From assembly GCA_020073375.1 (NCBI GenBank), contig JAIQFG010000012.1:1-64000 (forward strand): a stretch of 64,000 nt of DNA, given 5' to 3'. A program made the translations under genes and the position numbers. Positions within the stretch are counted from its first letter, which is position 1. Every line of letters begins with the position of its first letter. This stretch comes from Terriglobia bacterium (GTDB taxonomy: Bacteria; Acidobacteriota; Terriglobia; Acidiferrales; UBA7541). Of this stretch, positions 52,093-60,521 are shown in pieces. The notes beneath the pieces were generated by a model. The model had not been told where the DNA came from and searched no databases. It saw only the letters and a list, made by a program, of their open reading frames with translations.

Positions 52093-54096
52093 ATGAGCAA
52101 AGGGCTAAGTTACAAAGCGGTTGTATTTTTCGCGATGGCCTCGCTGCTGTTTCCGCAGCTATCCGCGCTGGCGCAGCAGGGACCGTCTCAAAGCGCGCCC
52201 GAGCAGGCGCCCCGGACTGCGGGGTCTGGAATGCAGACTCTTCCCGCGGGCCCGGTGCAGGCGCGCCGCGTGACTTTGGGCGCGGACTATTCCGCGGCGA
52301 AGCCTTGGTTCCCGAGCGTGGCCCGGCCCTACACGCCACTGCAAATTGCCGGGCCGCAGCTGACGAACTCGCCGCGATTCGATCAGCTCATTCAGAACGG
52401 CAAGCTGATGCTCAGCCTAGAGGACGCGATTTCACTGGCCCTGGAGGACAATCTTGCCATCGCCGTCGAGCGCTATACCCCCTGGCTCGCTCAAGTGAAT
52501 TTGCTGCGCGCGAAATCCGGCGCGGGCGGACTGGTGCCATTCGATCCCGTTCTGTCGGGAGGAATGAATCTCCAGGCGACGAACTCGCCGATCAACAACC
52601 CGCTGTTTGCAGGCATTGTGCCCACGGGCGACGGGACGCCCGCGCAAACCTTGCCTCCGACATATGCGCAGCACATCGGAAACGCAAATTTTCAGTACAC
52701 CCAGTATTTCCACACGGGCAGCGAATTTCAGGCGACATTGAGCACCAATCGCACGTCCACGAATCTGGGCGCGTTCAATCTTTACAATCCGTTTTTGCAG
52801 TCCACGCTGACCCTGCAGGTTACGCAGCCGCTGCTGCGCGGGTTCGGTGTGCAGGCGAACACGCGGATGATCGTGGAAGCGAAAAATACGGAAAAGATCG
52901 GACTGTCGCAGTTGAGCCAGCAGGTGATGGCAACGGTCACGCAGGTTTCCACCGACTACTGGGAACTGGTGTACGCGCGGGAAAACGTGAAAGTGGAAGA
53001 GGCCTCGGTGCACGTCTCGCAGACGCTCTATGACGACAACAAGACGCGCGCCTCCATCGGCACTCTTTCGCGCCTCGATGTGCTGACGGCGCAATCGCAA
53101 CTGGCATCCGACAAACAGGCGCTCGTCCAGGCGCAGTCGATCGCGCGGCAGGATGAAACCACGCTGCTCAACGACATTACGCGCAACCCGCAGGACAGCG
53201 CCCTCCTGGGAATCGAAATCGTGCCCACGACGCCGATTTCCGCGCCCGGCGATATCGAATCCATCAAGATCCAGGACGCCGTGAAGGAAGCCTGGGAAAA
53301 ACGGCCGGAATTGCAGCAAATGGGATTGAACCTGAAAAATGCCGGGATCGAAGTCGCGGCCACGCGAAATGAACTGCTGCCTTCGGTGAATTTGTTTGGC
53401 CAATACTCGGCGACGGGTCTCGGCGGCGTGCAGACCTCGACGGCCACGACGCCGACAGGCGCGTTTGCGGCGGCACTGCCCGTGGTGGATGCAAGTGGAA
53501 CTCCCATCCCCGGATTTTTCGAGGCGACGGCACTAACGAACTCCTCGCAAGTGGTTTTTCCCGGCGGCATCGGCGACTCGCTCAGCCGTATGATTCGCGG
53601 GAAGTATCCCTCGCTCGAAGTGGGGGTCAATTTCACGCTGCCCATTCGCAATCGCGCGGCCCAGGCCGATAACGCCCAGGCCCTGCTGAACCAGCGACAG
53701 CAGGAAACGCAGTACCGCCAGGAACAAAACGTAATTTTTGTGAGCGTGCGCAACGCGCTGATCGCGCTGCAGGAGGATCGCGCGTCGCTGGCGGCGGCAT
53801 CCGAGGCGCGCTCGCTGGCCGTGCAGACCTTCGAGGCCGAGCAGGAGAAATACCGGCTCGGGGCATCCACCAGCTACGACGTGGTTCTGCGTTCACGCGA
53901 CGTCACCACGGCACAGGGCACCGAGCTGCGCGTCAGCATCAACCTGCTTGAGGACGAGTTGAAGCTCAACCAGGCCATCGGCCGCACGCTGGATGTCAAT
54001 AACATCACGCTGGCCGACGCGCTCCACGGAAGAATCTCAGGCACGTCGAATATTCCCGGAACCCCGGAAGCGGAAAACAGGGTGCGATACCGATAG
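52093..54096 (+). CDS. TolC-family outer membrane efflux protein
   Basis: 667 residues from ATG 52093 (GAGGAAG upstream), starting a signal peptide cleaved near ALAQ; a frame extending to 51814 was rejected because it overlaps the divergent gene. Two TolC repeats are visible: LSLEDAISLALEDNLAIAVE and the coiled-coil helices RASIGTLSRLDVLTAQSQLASDKQALVQAQ, then VKEAWEKRPELQQMGLNLKNAGIEVAATRNELLPSVNLFG and QEKYRLGASTSYDVVLRSRDVTTAQ. The N-terminal 100 residues and an insert near 430-480 are longer than usual. It should form the outer-membrane duct of an export system whose inner-membrane parts are elsewhere. Confidence 0.92.
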   Translation: MSKGLSYKAVVFFAMASLLFPQLSALAQQGPSQSAPEQAPRTAGSGMQTLPAGPVQARRVTLGADYSAAKPWFPSVARPYTPLQIAGPQLTNSPRFDQLIQNGKLMLSLEDAISLALEDNLAIAVERYTPWLAQVNLLRAKSGAGGLVPFDPVLSGGMNLQATNSPINNPLFAGIVPTGDGTPAQTLPPTYAQHIGNANFQYTQYFHTGSEFQATLSTNRTSTNLGAFNLYNPFLQSTLTLQVTQPLLRGFGVQANTRMIVEAKNTEKIGLSQLSQQVMATVTQVSTDYWELVYARENVKVEEASVHVSQTLYDDNKTRASIGTLSRLDVLTAQSQLASDKQALVQAQSIARQDETTLLNDITRNPQDSALLGIEIVPTTPISAPGDIESIKIQDAVKEAWEKRPELQQMGLNLKNAGIEVAATRNELLPSVNLFGQYSATGLGGVQTSTATTPTGAFAAALPVVDASGTPIPGFFEATALTNSSQVVFPGGIGDSLSRMIRGKYPSLEVGVNFTLPIRNRAAQADNAQALLNQRQQETQYRQEQNVIFVSVRNALIALQEDRASLAAASEARSLAVQTFEAEQEKYRLGASTSYDVVLRSRDVTTAQGTELRVSINLLEDELKLNQAIGRTLDVNNITLADALHGRISGTSNIPGTPEAENRVRYR

Positions 54097-54114
54097 ATTG
54101 ACACAATTTCGCTG

Positions 54115-56145
54115 CTAGCGGATCGACCCGGCCTCGGTTTCCACAAACACTTCGTGTTCCAATCCCAGATCGCGCGCTGACGGCGTGAGGATCGTTTTCG
54201 GTCCCACGAAGATTTTTTCGCTGCGGGTCATGGCGCGGCGCACGTCGTTTTCGCTGACGAAGGGAGAGATGGCGACGACTGGTTTTTCGGGGGATTCCGG
54301 TTTGCGCACGGGCGGGGGCACAGAGGGCGTTTGCGCTGGATTTGCCTGGGCGGCGGGCGAGCACCCAGCCGCGGCGGATTCCGTTTTCGGCTTTGCCGGA
54401 GAACTGAACAAGCGCCCGGCAATTTCAGCGGCAATCGAGGAAGGATTTGAAATTTCTCTCGCCGCACCCGCAGCATCGGGACCCACTTTCGGCACACCGC
54501 TGCCGCGGGAAATTCCCTGCCCGGCAAGAACCGCCTCCACGACGCGCGCGATCGCGGCGCGGTCCACGCTGGTTGCCGCAACCGCCGCTTCCGGCCCGGC
54601 AACTTTCTGTCCTTGCGGCCCGGGACTGGCCGAACCTGCATGTGCATTCGCAGGTGCCCCGGTTTCCCGCGGACTCGGATTTGCCGGCAAACTTTGCGGA
54701 GAATTGGTCATCGCCTCTCCTGACGCGCCACCGGAAATGCCCCCTGACAGCCTTTGATCCGCGGGAACGGTGCGATGCTCGACGCCGCGCGACTCCCACG
54801 CGATCCGTTTCACATTCATCAGATGCTGCGGGCCGATATTGTCGGACGTGATGTTCCCGCCCGGAGCACCGCAGCCTAGGGTCATCGCCGGAAACAGATT
54901 CGTGGAATAGCCGATCGATCCATGAACCGACGCGCTGTTGACCACCACGCGAAACGCGGGCATGGCTTGCCCGAATTCCAGGATCGCCGGGCGATACTGC
55001 GAGTGAATCGCGCAGGTGTGTCCAAGGCCGCCATATTCGAGAAGGCGGCGGCAGAGCGCGATCCCCGCGGCGAGATTCGGCACCGCGTAGAACGCGAGAA
55101 TGGGCGACAATTTTTCAGCCGAAAGCGGGAATTCGCGGCCAACTTGCTCGGGTTCCAGGCGCGCGATCAGGACGCGCGTCGCCCCCGGCACTTTGATCCC
55201 CGCCATCTCGGCAATCGTTGTCGCCGCGCGCCCGACAATCTTCGTGTTCGGCGTGTGCGTCCCCGGCAGGAAAACAAGCCGCCCCACTTTTTCAATTTCT
55301 TCCGGCGAAAGAAAATAGGCGCCCTGCGCGCGGCATTCCTCCAGGGCTCGGTCGCGCACGGTCTGGTCCACGACGATGGCCTGCTCGGACGAGCAAATCG
55401 TTCCGTAGTCGAACGTTTTTCCCGCCAAAATATCGGCGACAGCCTTGCGCACGTCGGCGGTGCGCTCGATGAACGCCGGCACATTCCCGGGCCCCACGCC
55501 GTACGCCGGCTTGCCCGATCCGTATGCGGCGCGCACCAGGCCCGTGCCGCCAGTTGCCAGAATCACGCCGACCTCGCGCTGCCGCATCAGTTCGCGCGTG
55601 CCTTCCAGAGTGGTGTGCGTCATGCACTGGATCAAGCCTTCGGGAGCGCCCGCGGCGAGCGCGGCGCGATCGAGCACCGTGGCCGCCTGGCAAATGCACT
55701 TGATGGCCGTGGGATGCGGGCTGAGCACAATCGCGTTTTGCGCCTTGATCGAAATCAGCGTTTTGTAAATGGCTGTGGAGGTCGGGTTGGTAGACGGAAT
55801 CACCGCGGCGACCACGCCCACCGGAGACGCCGCTTCGACGATGCCCTTCTCTCGGTCCTCGCGCAAAATTCCCACGGTGCGCATTCCGCGGATGGCCCGC
55901 GGCACGTTTACCGCCGCCAGCGTGTTCTTAATGATTTTATCGGGAACGTTTCCGAAGCCGGTTTCTTCCACCGCGGAGCGGGCCAGCGATTCCGCGTTAT
56001 CGGCGGCGGCCTTGGCGCAGGCCTCGACAATGGCGTCAACTTGTTCCTGGGAAAAGGCGGAGAATTTTTTCTGGGCGTCGGCGGCGCGGGCCGTCAGTTC
56101 GCGGGCTTGCTGGATGGAGATGAGGTCACGGTCGCGCAGGCTCAA
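54115..56145 (-). CDS. BMC-type CoA-acylating aldehyde dehydrogenase with long modular C-terminal tail
   Basis: 676 residues. Residues 1-465 are a full CoA-acylating aldehyde dehydrogenase of the EutE/PduP kind: [52 protein letters not shown] with catalytic C251, [13 protein letters not shown] and [17 protein letters not shown]. It converts an aldehyde such as acetaldehyde to the acyl-CoA with NAD. The tail of 210 residues is unusual: a Gly/Pro/Ala linker, a helix [17 protein letters not shown] (527-542) like a shell-targeting peptide, a second helix at 569-580, another linker, and a final module [19 protein letters not shown] with TPSARDL (632-661). The latter resembles the N-terminus of EutQ/EutT proteins as I remember them. 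The BMC shell gene lies directly upstream, 81 bases away. Confidence 0.92.
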   Translation of the reverse strand: MSLRDRDLISIQQARELTARAADAQKKFSAFSQEQVDAIVEACAKAAADNAESLARSAVEETGFGNVPDKIIKNTLAAVNVPRAIRGMRTVGILREDREKGIVEAASPVGVVAAVIPSTNPTSTAIYKTLISIKAQNAIVLSPHPTAIKCICQAATVLDRAALAAGAPEGLIQCMTHTTLEGTRELMRQREVGVILATGGTGLVRAAYGSGKPAYGVGPGNVPAFIERTADVRKAVADILAGKTFDYGTICSSEQAIVVDQTVRDRALEECRAQGAYFLSPEEIEKVGRLVFLPGTHTPNTKIVGRAATTIAEMAGIKVPGATRVLIARLEPEQVGREFPLSAEKLSPILAFYAVPNLAAGIALCRRLLEYGGLGHTCAIHSQYRPAILEFGQAMPAFRVVVNSASVHGSIGYSTNLFPAMTLGCGAPGGNITSDNIGPQHLMNVKRIAWESRGVEHRTVPADQRLSGGISGGASGEAMTNSPQSLPANPSPRETGAPANAHAGSASPGPQGQKVAGPEAAVAATSVDRAAIARVVEAVLAGQGISRGSGVPKVGPDAAGAAREISNPSSIAAEIAGRLFSSPAKPKTESAAAGCSPAAQANPAQTPSVPPPVRKPESPEKPVVAISPFVSENDVRRAMTRSEKIFVGPKTILTPSARDLGLEHEVFVETEAGSIR

Positions 56146-56194
56146 AACGCTTTACCTTCTCCTACAAACATCGTGGCTGGAAAACGGCTTTGAA

Positions 56195-56216
56195 GCCCGC
56201 CTCTGAAGAGGCGGGC
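56195..56216. repeat. Short palindrome between shell and dehydrogenase genes
   Basis: GCCCGCCTC-TGAA-GAGGCGGGC, nine-base arms. It lies in the 81-base spacer between the BMC shell gene and the aldehyde dehydrogenase gene. No T-run follows, so attenuation of the downstream gene is possible but not shown. Confidence 0.6.
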
Positions 56217-56226
56217 CACGGATTTG

Positions 56227-56523
56227 TTACTTCTTTGTCCCCGGGGCGCCGCCACCGGGCAAAATCTTTTCCACCAGTTCGTGCGGCCTGGGAATCACGT
56301 GCACGGACACAAGTTCGCCGACCCGGCGCGCCGCGGCGGCTCCGGCGTCGGTCGCGGCCTTCACCGCGCCCACATCGCCGCGCACCATCACCGTCACGTA
56401 GCCGGAACCGATATATTCCTTCCCGATCAGGATGACATTGGCGGCTTTGACCATGGCGTCGGCAGCTTCAATCGAGCCGACCAAGCCTTTGGTTTCGATC
56501 ATCCCCAGTGCGTCGTTGGACAT
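56227..56523 (-). CDS. Bacterial microcompartment shell protein (BMC-H, single domain)
   Basis: 98 residues from ATG 56523 (GAGGAG upstream), the usual size of a hexameric shell protein. The single BMC domain begins [26 protein letters not shown], the hallmark of PduA/CsoS1-like proteins, and continues [21 protein letters not shown] and ending [16 protein letters not shown]. The pore loop reads GSG (in YIGSGYV), as in shell proteins permeable to small polar metabolites. Six copies make the hexagonal tile of the shell facet. No vertex protein (BMC-P) or other shell paralogue is encoded in the window, so more genes elsewhere are needed. It lies between the GAF-GGDEF gene and the aldehyde dehydrogenase gene. 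Confidence 0.95.
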   Translation of the reverse strand: MSNDALGMIETKGLVGSIEAADAMVKAANVILIGKEYIGSGYVTVMVRGDVGAVKAATDAGAAAARRVGELVSVHVIPRPHELVEKILPGGGAPGTKK

Positions 56524-56673
56524 GCGCTCCTCGCCCCGGACCATCCCGGCACATTTTCGCGAAAACTGCCAAGCTCGTGCCGCCGGAAGGGGTGAGCGTA
56601 GCATGTCAACTGGGGTGAAGCAAGAAAATGCGGGAAGCTCTCCGGAAAAGTGTGGAAATCGAGCGGAGGAAGG

Positions 56674-57774
56674 CTAAACGGCGGTGGGCAGCGTGCCAAA
56701 TTTCGCGGCCGCAACACCATCGCGCGTGGAATTCTTGACCATGTACATGGCTTCATCGGCCAGTTGCAGCAGTTCGACTTTACTCTTGGCGTCGGCGGGA
56801 TAGGAAGCGACGCCGATGCTGGCCGTGAAGTGAATGTTCAGGTTCTCGGACGCAAGCCAGGTGGTTTCGCCGATCAGCTTATGCAGACGGCGGGCGACTA
56901 CAAAGGCATTTTCCTTGGACGACTGCGGCAGTACGATGACAAACTCGTCGCCGCCATAACGGAAGGCAAAATCCACCCTGCGGCACGCGTTCTTCACCAT
57001 CATTCCGACTTCGGCAAGAAGTTTCGATCCCACCAGATGCCCGTGCGTGTCGTTCACCTTCTTGAAGTGATCGAGATCGATGAACACCAGGGAAAATTCG
57101 TAGCCGTAGCGCTGGGAACGGTAAATTTCCGTCTCGAGGATGAATTCCATGTGCCGCGCGTTGTACAGCGCGGTGCAATCGTCGGTGATGGTCAGTTCGT
57201 GGATGCGCTTGACGTGCCGCGCATTTTCCAGGGCGATCGCGGCGAAATCCGCCAGCGCCTCAAGCAGCGCCAGGTCACGCTGCTGAAATCCTTCGCTTCC
57301 CACGCAGTTGATCAGCTCGATGACGCCGAGGCAATGGTCGCGGTACCGCACCGGCACGGCCACGATCGACCGCGTTTCCATTTTCGTCTTTTCGTCGACC
57401 TTGGAAAAAAATCGCGTGTCCTGGCTGACGTCCGGCACGATCACGGCTTCATCGTGCTGCGCCACCCATCCTGCGATTCCCTGCCCCATCTTGATGCGCA
57501 CGTCCTTCAGCGCCTGCGCGCCCTTTCCCACCGCGAGCTCGAAGTAAAGTTCCTGCTTGGTTTCGTCGACCAGCAGCAACGACCACGTGTCCGGGCGCAG
57601 AAACTCGTCGATTTTTTCCATGATCGTGCGCAGGACCTGATCGAGCTGGAGCGAAGAGGTGAGGGCCTTGCCTAGTTCATGGAACACCGCGACCTCGCCG
57701 GCTTCGCGCTGTTCTCCCCGAACGCTTGTAGTGTGGCGGCGCTCGACGCCGCGGAAGTTCTCGGTTGTGTTCAC
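56674..57774 (-). CDS. GAF-GGDEF diguanylate cyclase
   Basis: 366 residues from GTG 57774 (TAAGG seven bases upstream); a TTG at 57837 would add 21 residues. A GAF sensor domain (about 25-190) reads LQLDQVLRTIMEKIDEFLRPD, GQGIAGWVAQHDEAVIVPDVSQD and GVIELINC. The GGDEF domain (200-360) has an intact active site RYGGDEFV and the inhibitory I-site RRVD five residues before it, so product inhibition is expected. It makes cyclic di-GMP from GTP, probably in response to a small ligand. It is upstream of the BMC shell gene, same strand, at 150 bases, so it may be part of the microcompartment transcript. Confidence 0.93.
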   Translation of the reverse strand: MNTTENFRGVERRHTTSVRGEQREAGEVAVFHELGKALTSSLQLDQVLRTIMEKIDEFLRPDTWSLLLVDETKQELYFELAVGKGAQALKDVRIKMGQGIAGWVAQHDEAVIVPDVSQDTRFFSKVDEKTKMETRSIVAVPVRYRDHCLGVIELINCVGSEGFQQRDLALLEALADFAAIALENARHVKRIHELTITDDCTALYNARHMEFILETEIYRSQRYGYEFSLVFIDLDHFKKVNDTHGHLVGSKLLAEVGMMVKNACRRVDFAFRYGGDEFVIVLPQSSKENAFVVARRLHKLIGETTWLASENLNIHFTASIGVASYPADAKSKVELLQLADEAMYMVKNSTRDGVAAAKFGTLPTAV

Positions 57775-57944
57775 CAGATGCCTTAAGACCTGCTCGTCAT
57801 GCGGTTCACCCGCTGGTTCACGAAAGGAGCAGGCCAATAATAATTATAATCAACTCTTCTCCCCGCGCGCAACGCCGAGTTCCCCGCCAGTACCGCAAAG
57901 CAAAACCCAGGCGACCCGTAGGACACGCCCGGGCAATGCCGACA

Positions 57945-57973
57945 TTGACACCCCCGCAACGCCCGCCTATATT
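57945..57973 (+). promoter_or_regulatory. Sigma70-type promoter for the RodZ-like gene
   Basis: TTGACA (57945-57950) and TATATT (57968-57973) are separated by exactly 17 bases; this is the best promoter match seen in the window. It lies 30 bases before the ATG at 58003. Confidence 0.75.
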
Positions 57974-58002
57974 CGCAGTGTCCGAGACAAAAACAAAAAA
58001 TA

Positions 58003-58875
58003 ATGACCAAAGGCATTTTTGGCGAAAACCTGAAGCGCGAACGGGAATTGCGGGGCGTGTCCCTGGAGGAAATTTCCACTGCCACGCGGATCGCCACGCG
58101 TTTTCTCCGCGCCATTGAAAATGAGCAATGGGAACAACTCCCCGGAGGAGTGTTCAATCGCGGTTTTGTTCGCGCCGTGGCGCGCTTCCTGGGGCTGGAC
58201 GAAGAGAATACCGTCGCCGAATATGCAATGGCCGTGGATGAAGGGCCGACCGTGCCGGTGTGGACCGGCCGCCCGCCCGCGCTTCCGCCCGAGCGCCCCT
58301 GGGTGCGTCTGGTCCTGGCGGCCGTGGCGATCGTCGCGTTGCTTGCCGGAAGTTGGTTTGCGACGCGAAAGATCCTGGCATGGCGAGCGGCACGCCGAGC
58401 GGCGCGCAGCGCGGGGATGAGCACCGAAGCGCCTGCTTCGTTGCCGCAACTGAGGCCCGTCGATGCGGCCCCCGCGCCTTCCAATGTGCCTGCACCTTCC
58501 CTTACGCCCGGTTTTGCAACGGCGGAGGCGGCTCCCGCGCCCGTGGCGGCCTCGCCGTCGCCCGCGGATCCCCCTCCGGCTGCTGGAGCGATTCCGGCCA
58601 ATCCGGCCTTGCTGGTGTTGAAGATCTCGGCCGACAAGAAAACGAAAGTGACGATCGACGCGGACACCGATCAGCTGCTCAGCGAAACATTGAAAGCGGG
58701 AGAACATCGCGTGTTCTCCGCCAAGGACCGCTTCGATGTTTCCGCCCGCGATGCCGGGGCTCTCTCTCTGGAATTGAATGGAAAGACGCTCGCTCCCATC
58801 GGCCCGGCAGGCAAGTCGGGAAAGATTACGCTGACGCGCGAAGCTCTGAAGGGAACTCCAGGAGGCGCAAATTAG
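58003..58875 (+). CDS. RodZ-like helix-turn-helix membrane protein
   Basis: 290 residues. The N-terminal HTH (residues 5-85), NLKRERELRGVSLEEISTATRIATRFLRAIE with FNRGFVRAVARFLGLD, is the RodZ type (HTH_25). One transmembrane helix lies at about 103-121 (LVLAAVAIVALLAGSWFA). The periplasmic linker is rich in Pro and Ala, and the C-terminal 90 residues resemble DUF4115 (LVLKISADKKTKVTIDADTDQ). RodZ links MreB to the membrane and maintains rod shape; relatives in other bacteria have other roles, and mreB is not in view. The next gene starts at the stop codon of this one. Confidence 0.88.
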   Translation: MTKGIFGENLKRERELRGVSLEEISTATRIATRFLRAIENEQWEQLPGGVFNRGFVRAVARFLGLDEENTVAEYAMAVDEGPTVPVWTGRPPALPPERPWVRLVLAAVAIVALLAGSWFATRKILAWRAARRAARSAGMSTEAPASLPQLRPVDAAPAPSNVPAPSLTPGFATAEAAPAPVAASPSPADPPPAAGAIPANPALLVLKISADKKTKVTIDADTDQLLSETLKAGEHRVFSAKDRFDVSARDAGALSLELNGKTLAPIGPAGKSGKITLTREALKGTPGGAN

Positions 58876-59830
58876 CGCCGGTCTGCGGGAAGAACTTCAC
58901 TCGGGCCAGGCGACCCGCGAACACAAGCTGGAGATTTGCAGCGGCGCGGCTTCCCTGGAACCCTCCGAACGTATCGAACTTCTAACGATCCTGGCCGCGG
59001 ATGCGGACGAGTCCGTTCGTGAGATTGCCGCGCGAGCCCTGCAGACCCAGCCGTTGCCCCTTGTCCTGGCGGCGCTGGCGCGCACCGACGCGGCTCCGGA
59101 GATGTTCGCCTACTGCGCCGCGGAATTCCCGCGCCGTCCCGGCGTGGCCGACGCTCTGGCTAGAAATCTCACCTGCCCGATTGAAGTTCTGCGCCCGGTG
59201 GTGCGTTATCTTTCGGTATCCGCGGTGCAGGACTTGTTTGAAGACCTCGACCGACTGAGCACTTCCCCGGCGCTGGTGGCCGCGCTGGTCGCTTCCACGG
59301 TAATCAACGCGGAGCAGCGCACCCAGCTTCTGGATTTGCAACGCGAGGACCTGGAGGACGTGAGCGCGTTTGTAGAAGCCGCGGAAGAGGCGGAGCCGGA
59401 CGCGGTCAAGCGCGAGACCCTGTTGCAGAAACTATCCCGGCTGCGCGTGGTGGAACGCGTGCAGATGGCCATCAAGGGAAACCGCGACGCGCGATCGCTG
59501 CTGATTCGCGATCCCTGCCGCGTGGTCCAGCGCGCCGTGCTGCAATCACCGCAACTGACCGACCGCGAAGTCGAATCCTTCGCGGGCATGGCCAGCCTGG
59601 GCGACGAGGCCCTGCGCATGATCGCGGGCAACCGCAAATACCGCAAAAACTATACAATCACCCGCGCGCTGCTATTCAATCCCAAGACCCCGCTGGAAAT
59701 CTCCCTGCACATGCTCCCCATCGCGACGGCCCAGGATTTGAAAATGCTCGTGACCAATAAAAACGTTCCCGACACCCTGCGCACCTCGGCCAACCGCCTG
59801 CACCGCCAGCGCTCCACGCAACGCGAATAG
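58871..59830 (+). CDS. HEAT-like (DUF2336-type) protein starting at a non-canonical ATT
   Basis: 319 residues if the start is ATT 58871. The frame is open from 58850 to 59830 with no ATG, GTG or TTG before TTG 59054, yet codons 58874-59053 read as sensible protein (REELHSGQATREHKLEIC, IELLTILAADADESVREIAARALQ) that continues the helical repeats downstream. AGGAGG at 58861-58866 lies five bases before ATT, which overlaps the upstream TAG by one base (ATTAG). A CTG at 58883 is the other candidate. The protein is a chain of helix pairs, with AALARTDAAPEMFAYCAAEF, HMLPIATAQDLKMLVTNKNVP and SLLIRDPCRVVQRAVLQSP; DUF2336 or HEAT-like repeats are inferred. It lies in the RodZ transcript. Confidence 0.72.
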   Translation: MSAGLREELHSGQATREHKLEICSGAASLEPSERIELLTILAADADESVREIAARALQTQPLPLVLAALARTDAAPEMFAYCAAEFPRRPGVADALARNLTCPIEVLRPVVRYLSVSAVQDLFEDLDRLSTSPALVAALVASTVINAEQRTQLLDLQREDLEDVSAFVEAAEEAEPDAVKRETLLQKLSRLRVVERVQMAIKGNRDARSLLIRDPCRVVQRAVLQSPQLTDREVESFAGMASLGDEALRMIAGNRKYRKNYTITRALLFNPKTPLEISLHMLPIATAQDLKMLVTNKNVPDTLRTSANRLHRQRSTQRE

Positions 59831-59846
59831 CTAGAATTTGCATTGG

Positions 59847-60004
59847 TCCACGGATGAACGCAGAGCAGCACTGATAAGATCAGAAACATATTTTTATTAA
59901 ATCTCGACGGCAATTCTTATTCTTTCTCTGTGCCCTCTGCGCTCTGTGTGTTAATGCCTTTTGAATTTTGCCTTTATCAGTGTTGATCTGTGTCCATCTG
60001 TGGA
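59847..60004. repeat. MITE-like element with 31-bp imperfect terminal inverted repeats
   Basis: Left end TCCACGGATGAACGCAGAGC... (59847-59877) and right end (59974-60004) are inverted copies with 26 of 31 matches. The internal 96 bases are AT-rich and hold no ORF. It lies downstream of the HEAT-like gene and before the cdd gene. Confidence 0.65.
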
Positions 60005-60015
60005 TCCCTCGATAT

Positions 60016-60408
60016 TCAGAGGTTGGAATGGTCAAAGGGCCTGGGGAAGAGGGCAGCCATGCGGTGGCGTTCGATCTTGCCCTTGAGGTTTGCCAGGATC
60101 ACTTCCGCGTCCCCGCAAAATTCCCAGATGATCTGGCGGCAGGCGCCGCACGGGGGCGTGAGCGTGTCGGTATCGGTAACGACGGCGACGGCGTCAAATC
60201 CGCGCTCGCCTTCTGAGATGGCCTTGAAGATGGCCACGCGCTCGGCGCACAGTGTCAGGCCGTAGGTGGAGTTCTCGACGTTGCACCCGCTGAAGATTCG
60301 TCCGGATTTGGCGCGCACGGCCGCGCCCACGCGGAAATTGGAATACGGCGCGTGAGCGTGCTCGCGAGCGGTCCGCGCGGCGGCAATCAGGGAATCGTGT
60401 TCGGTCAT
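60016..60408 (-). CDS. cdd: Cytidine deaminase
   Basis: 130 residues, the short tetrameric type. Zinc and catalysis motifs are in place: TLCAER with C54 and E56 (VENSTYGLTLCAERVA) and PPCGACRQ with C87 and C90. It deaminates cytidine and deoxycytidine to uridine and deoxyuridine in the cytoplasm. GGTGG seven bases before ATG 60408 supports the start. It lies downstream of the phosphorylase gene on the same strand, with a palindromic repeat in the 113-base gap. With the neighbouring phosphorylase and transporter it forms a nucleoside salvage cluster. Confidence 0.95.
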   Translation of the reverse strand: MTEHDSLIAAARTAREHAHAPYSNFRVGAAVRAKSGRIFSGCNVENSTYGLTLCAERVAIFKAISEGERGFDAVAVVTDTDTLTPPCGACRQIIWEFCGDAEVILANLKGKIERHRMAALFPRPFDHSNL

Positions 60409-60439
60409 CTAGAAGCCACCTTGTTAATTTGCTTTGTGG

Positions 60440-60490
60440 GTCGCGGCTTCAGCCGCGACATAAGGGGTCGAAAAAACCGGGCTTTAGCCG
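60440..60490. repeat. Composite palindromic repeat (REP-like), copy 2
   Basis: GTCGCGGCT-TC-AGCCGCGAC (60440-60459) followed by GGGCTTTAGCC (60479-60489). This is copy 1 (15102-15156) in inverted orientation. It lies between the cdd and phosphorylase genes. Confidence 0.75.
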
Positions 60491-60521
60491 CTGACGCCGG
60501 GACAATCCACGCAACGACGGC

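Noticed and set aside
54922-56193. 423-codon plus-strand frame
   Set aside because: Antisense of the aldehyde dehydrogenase; composition typical of GC-rich shadows.
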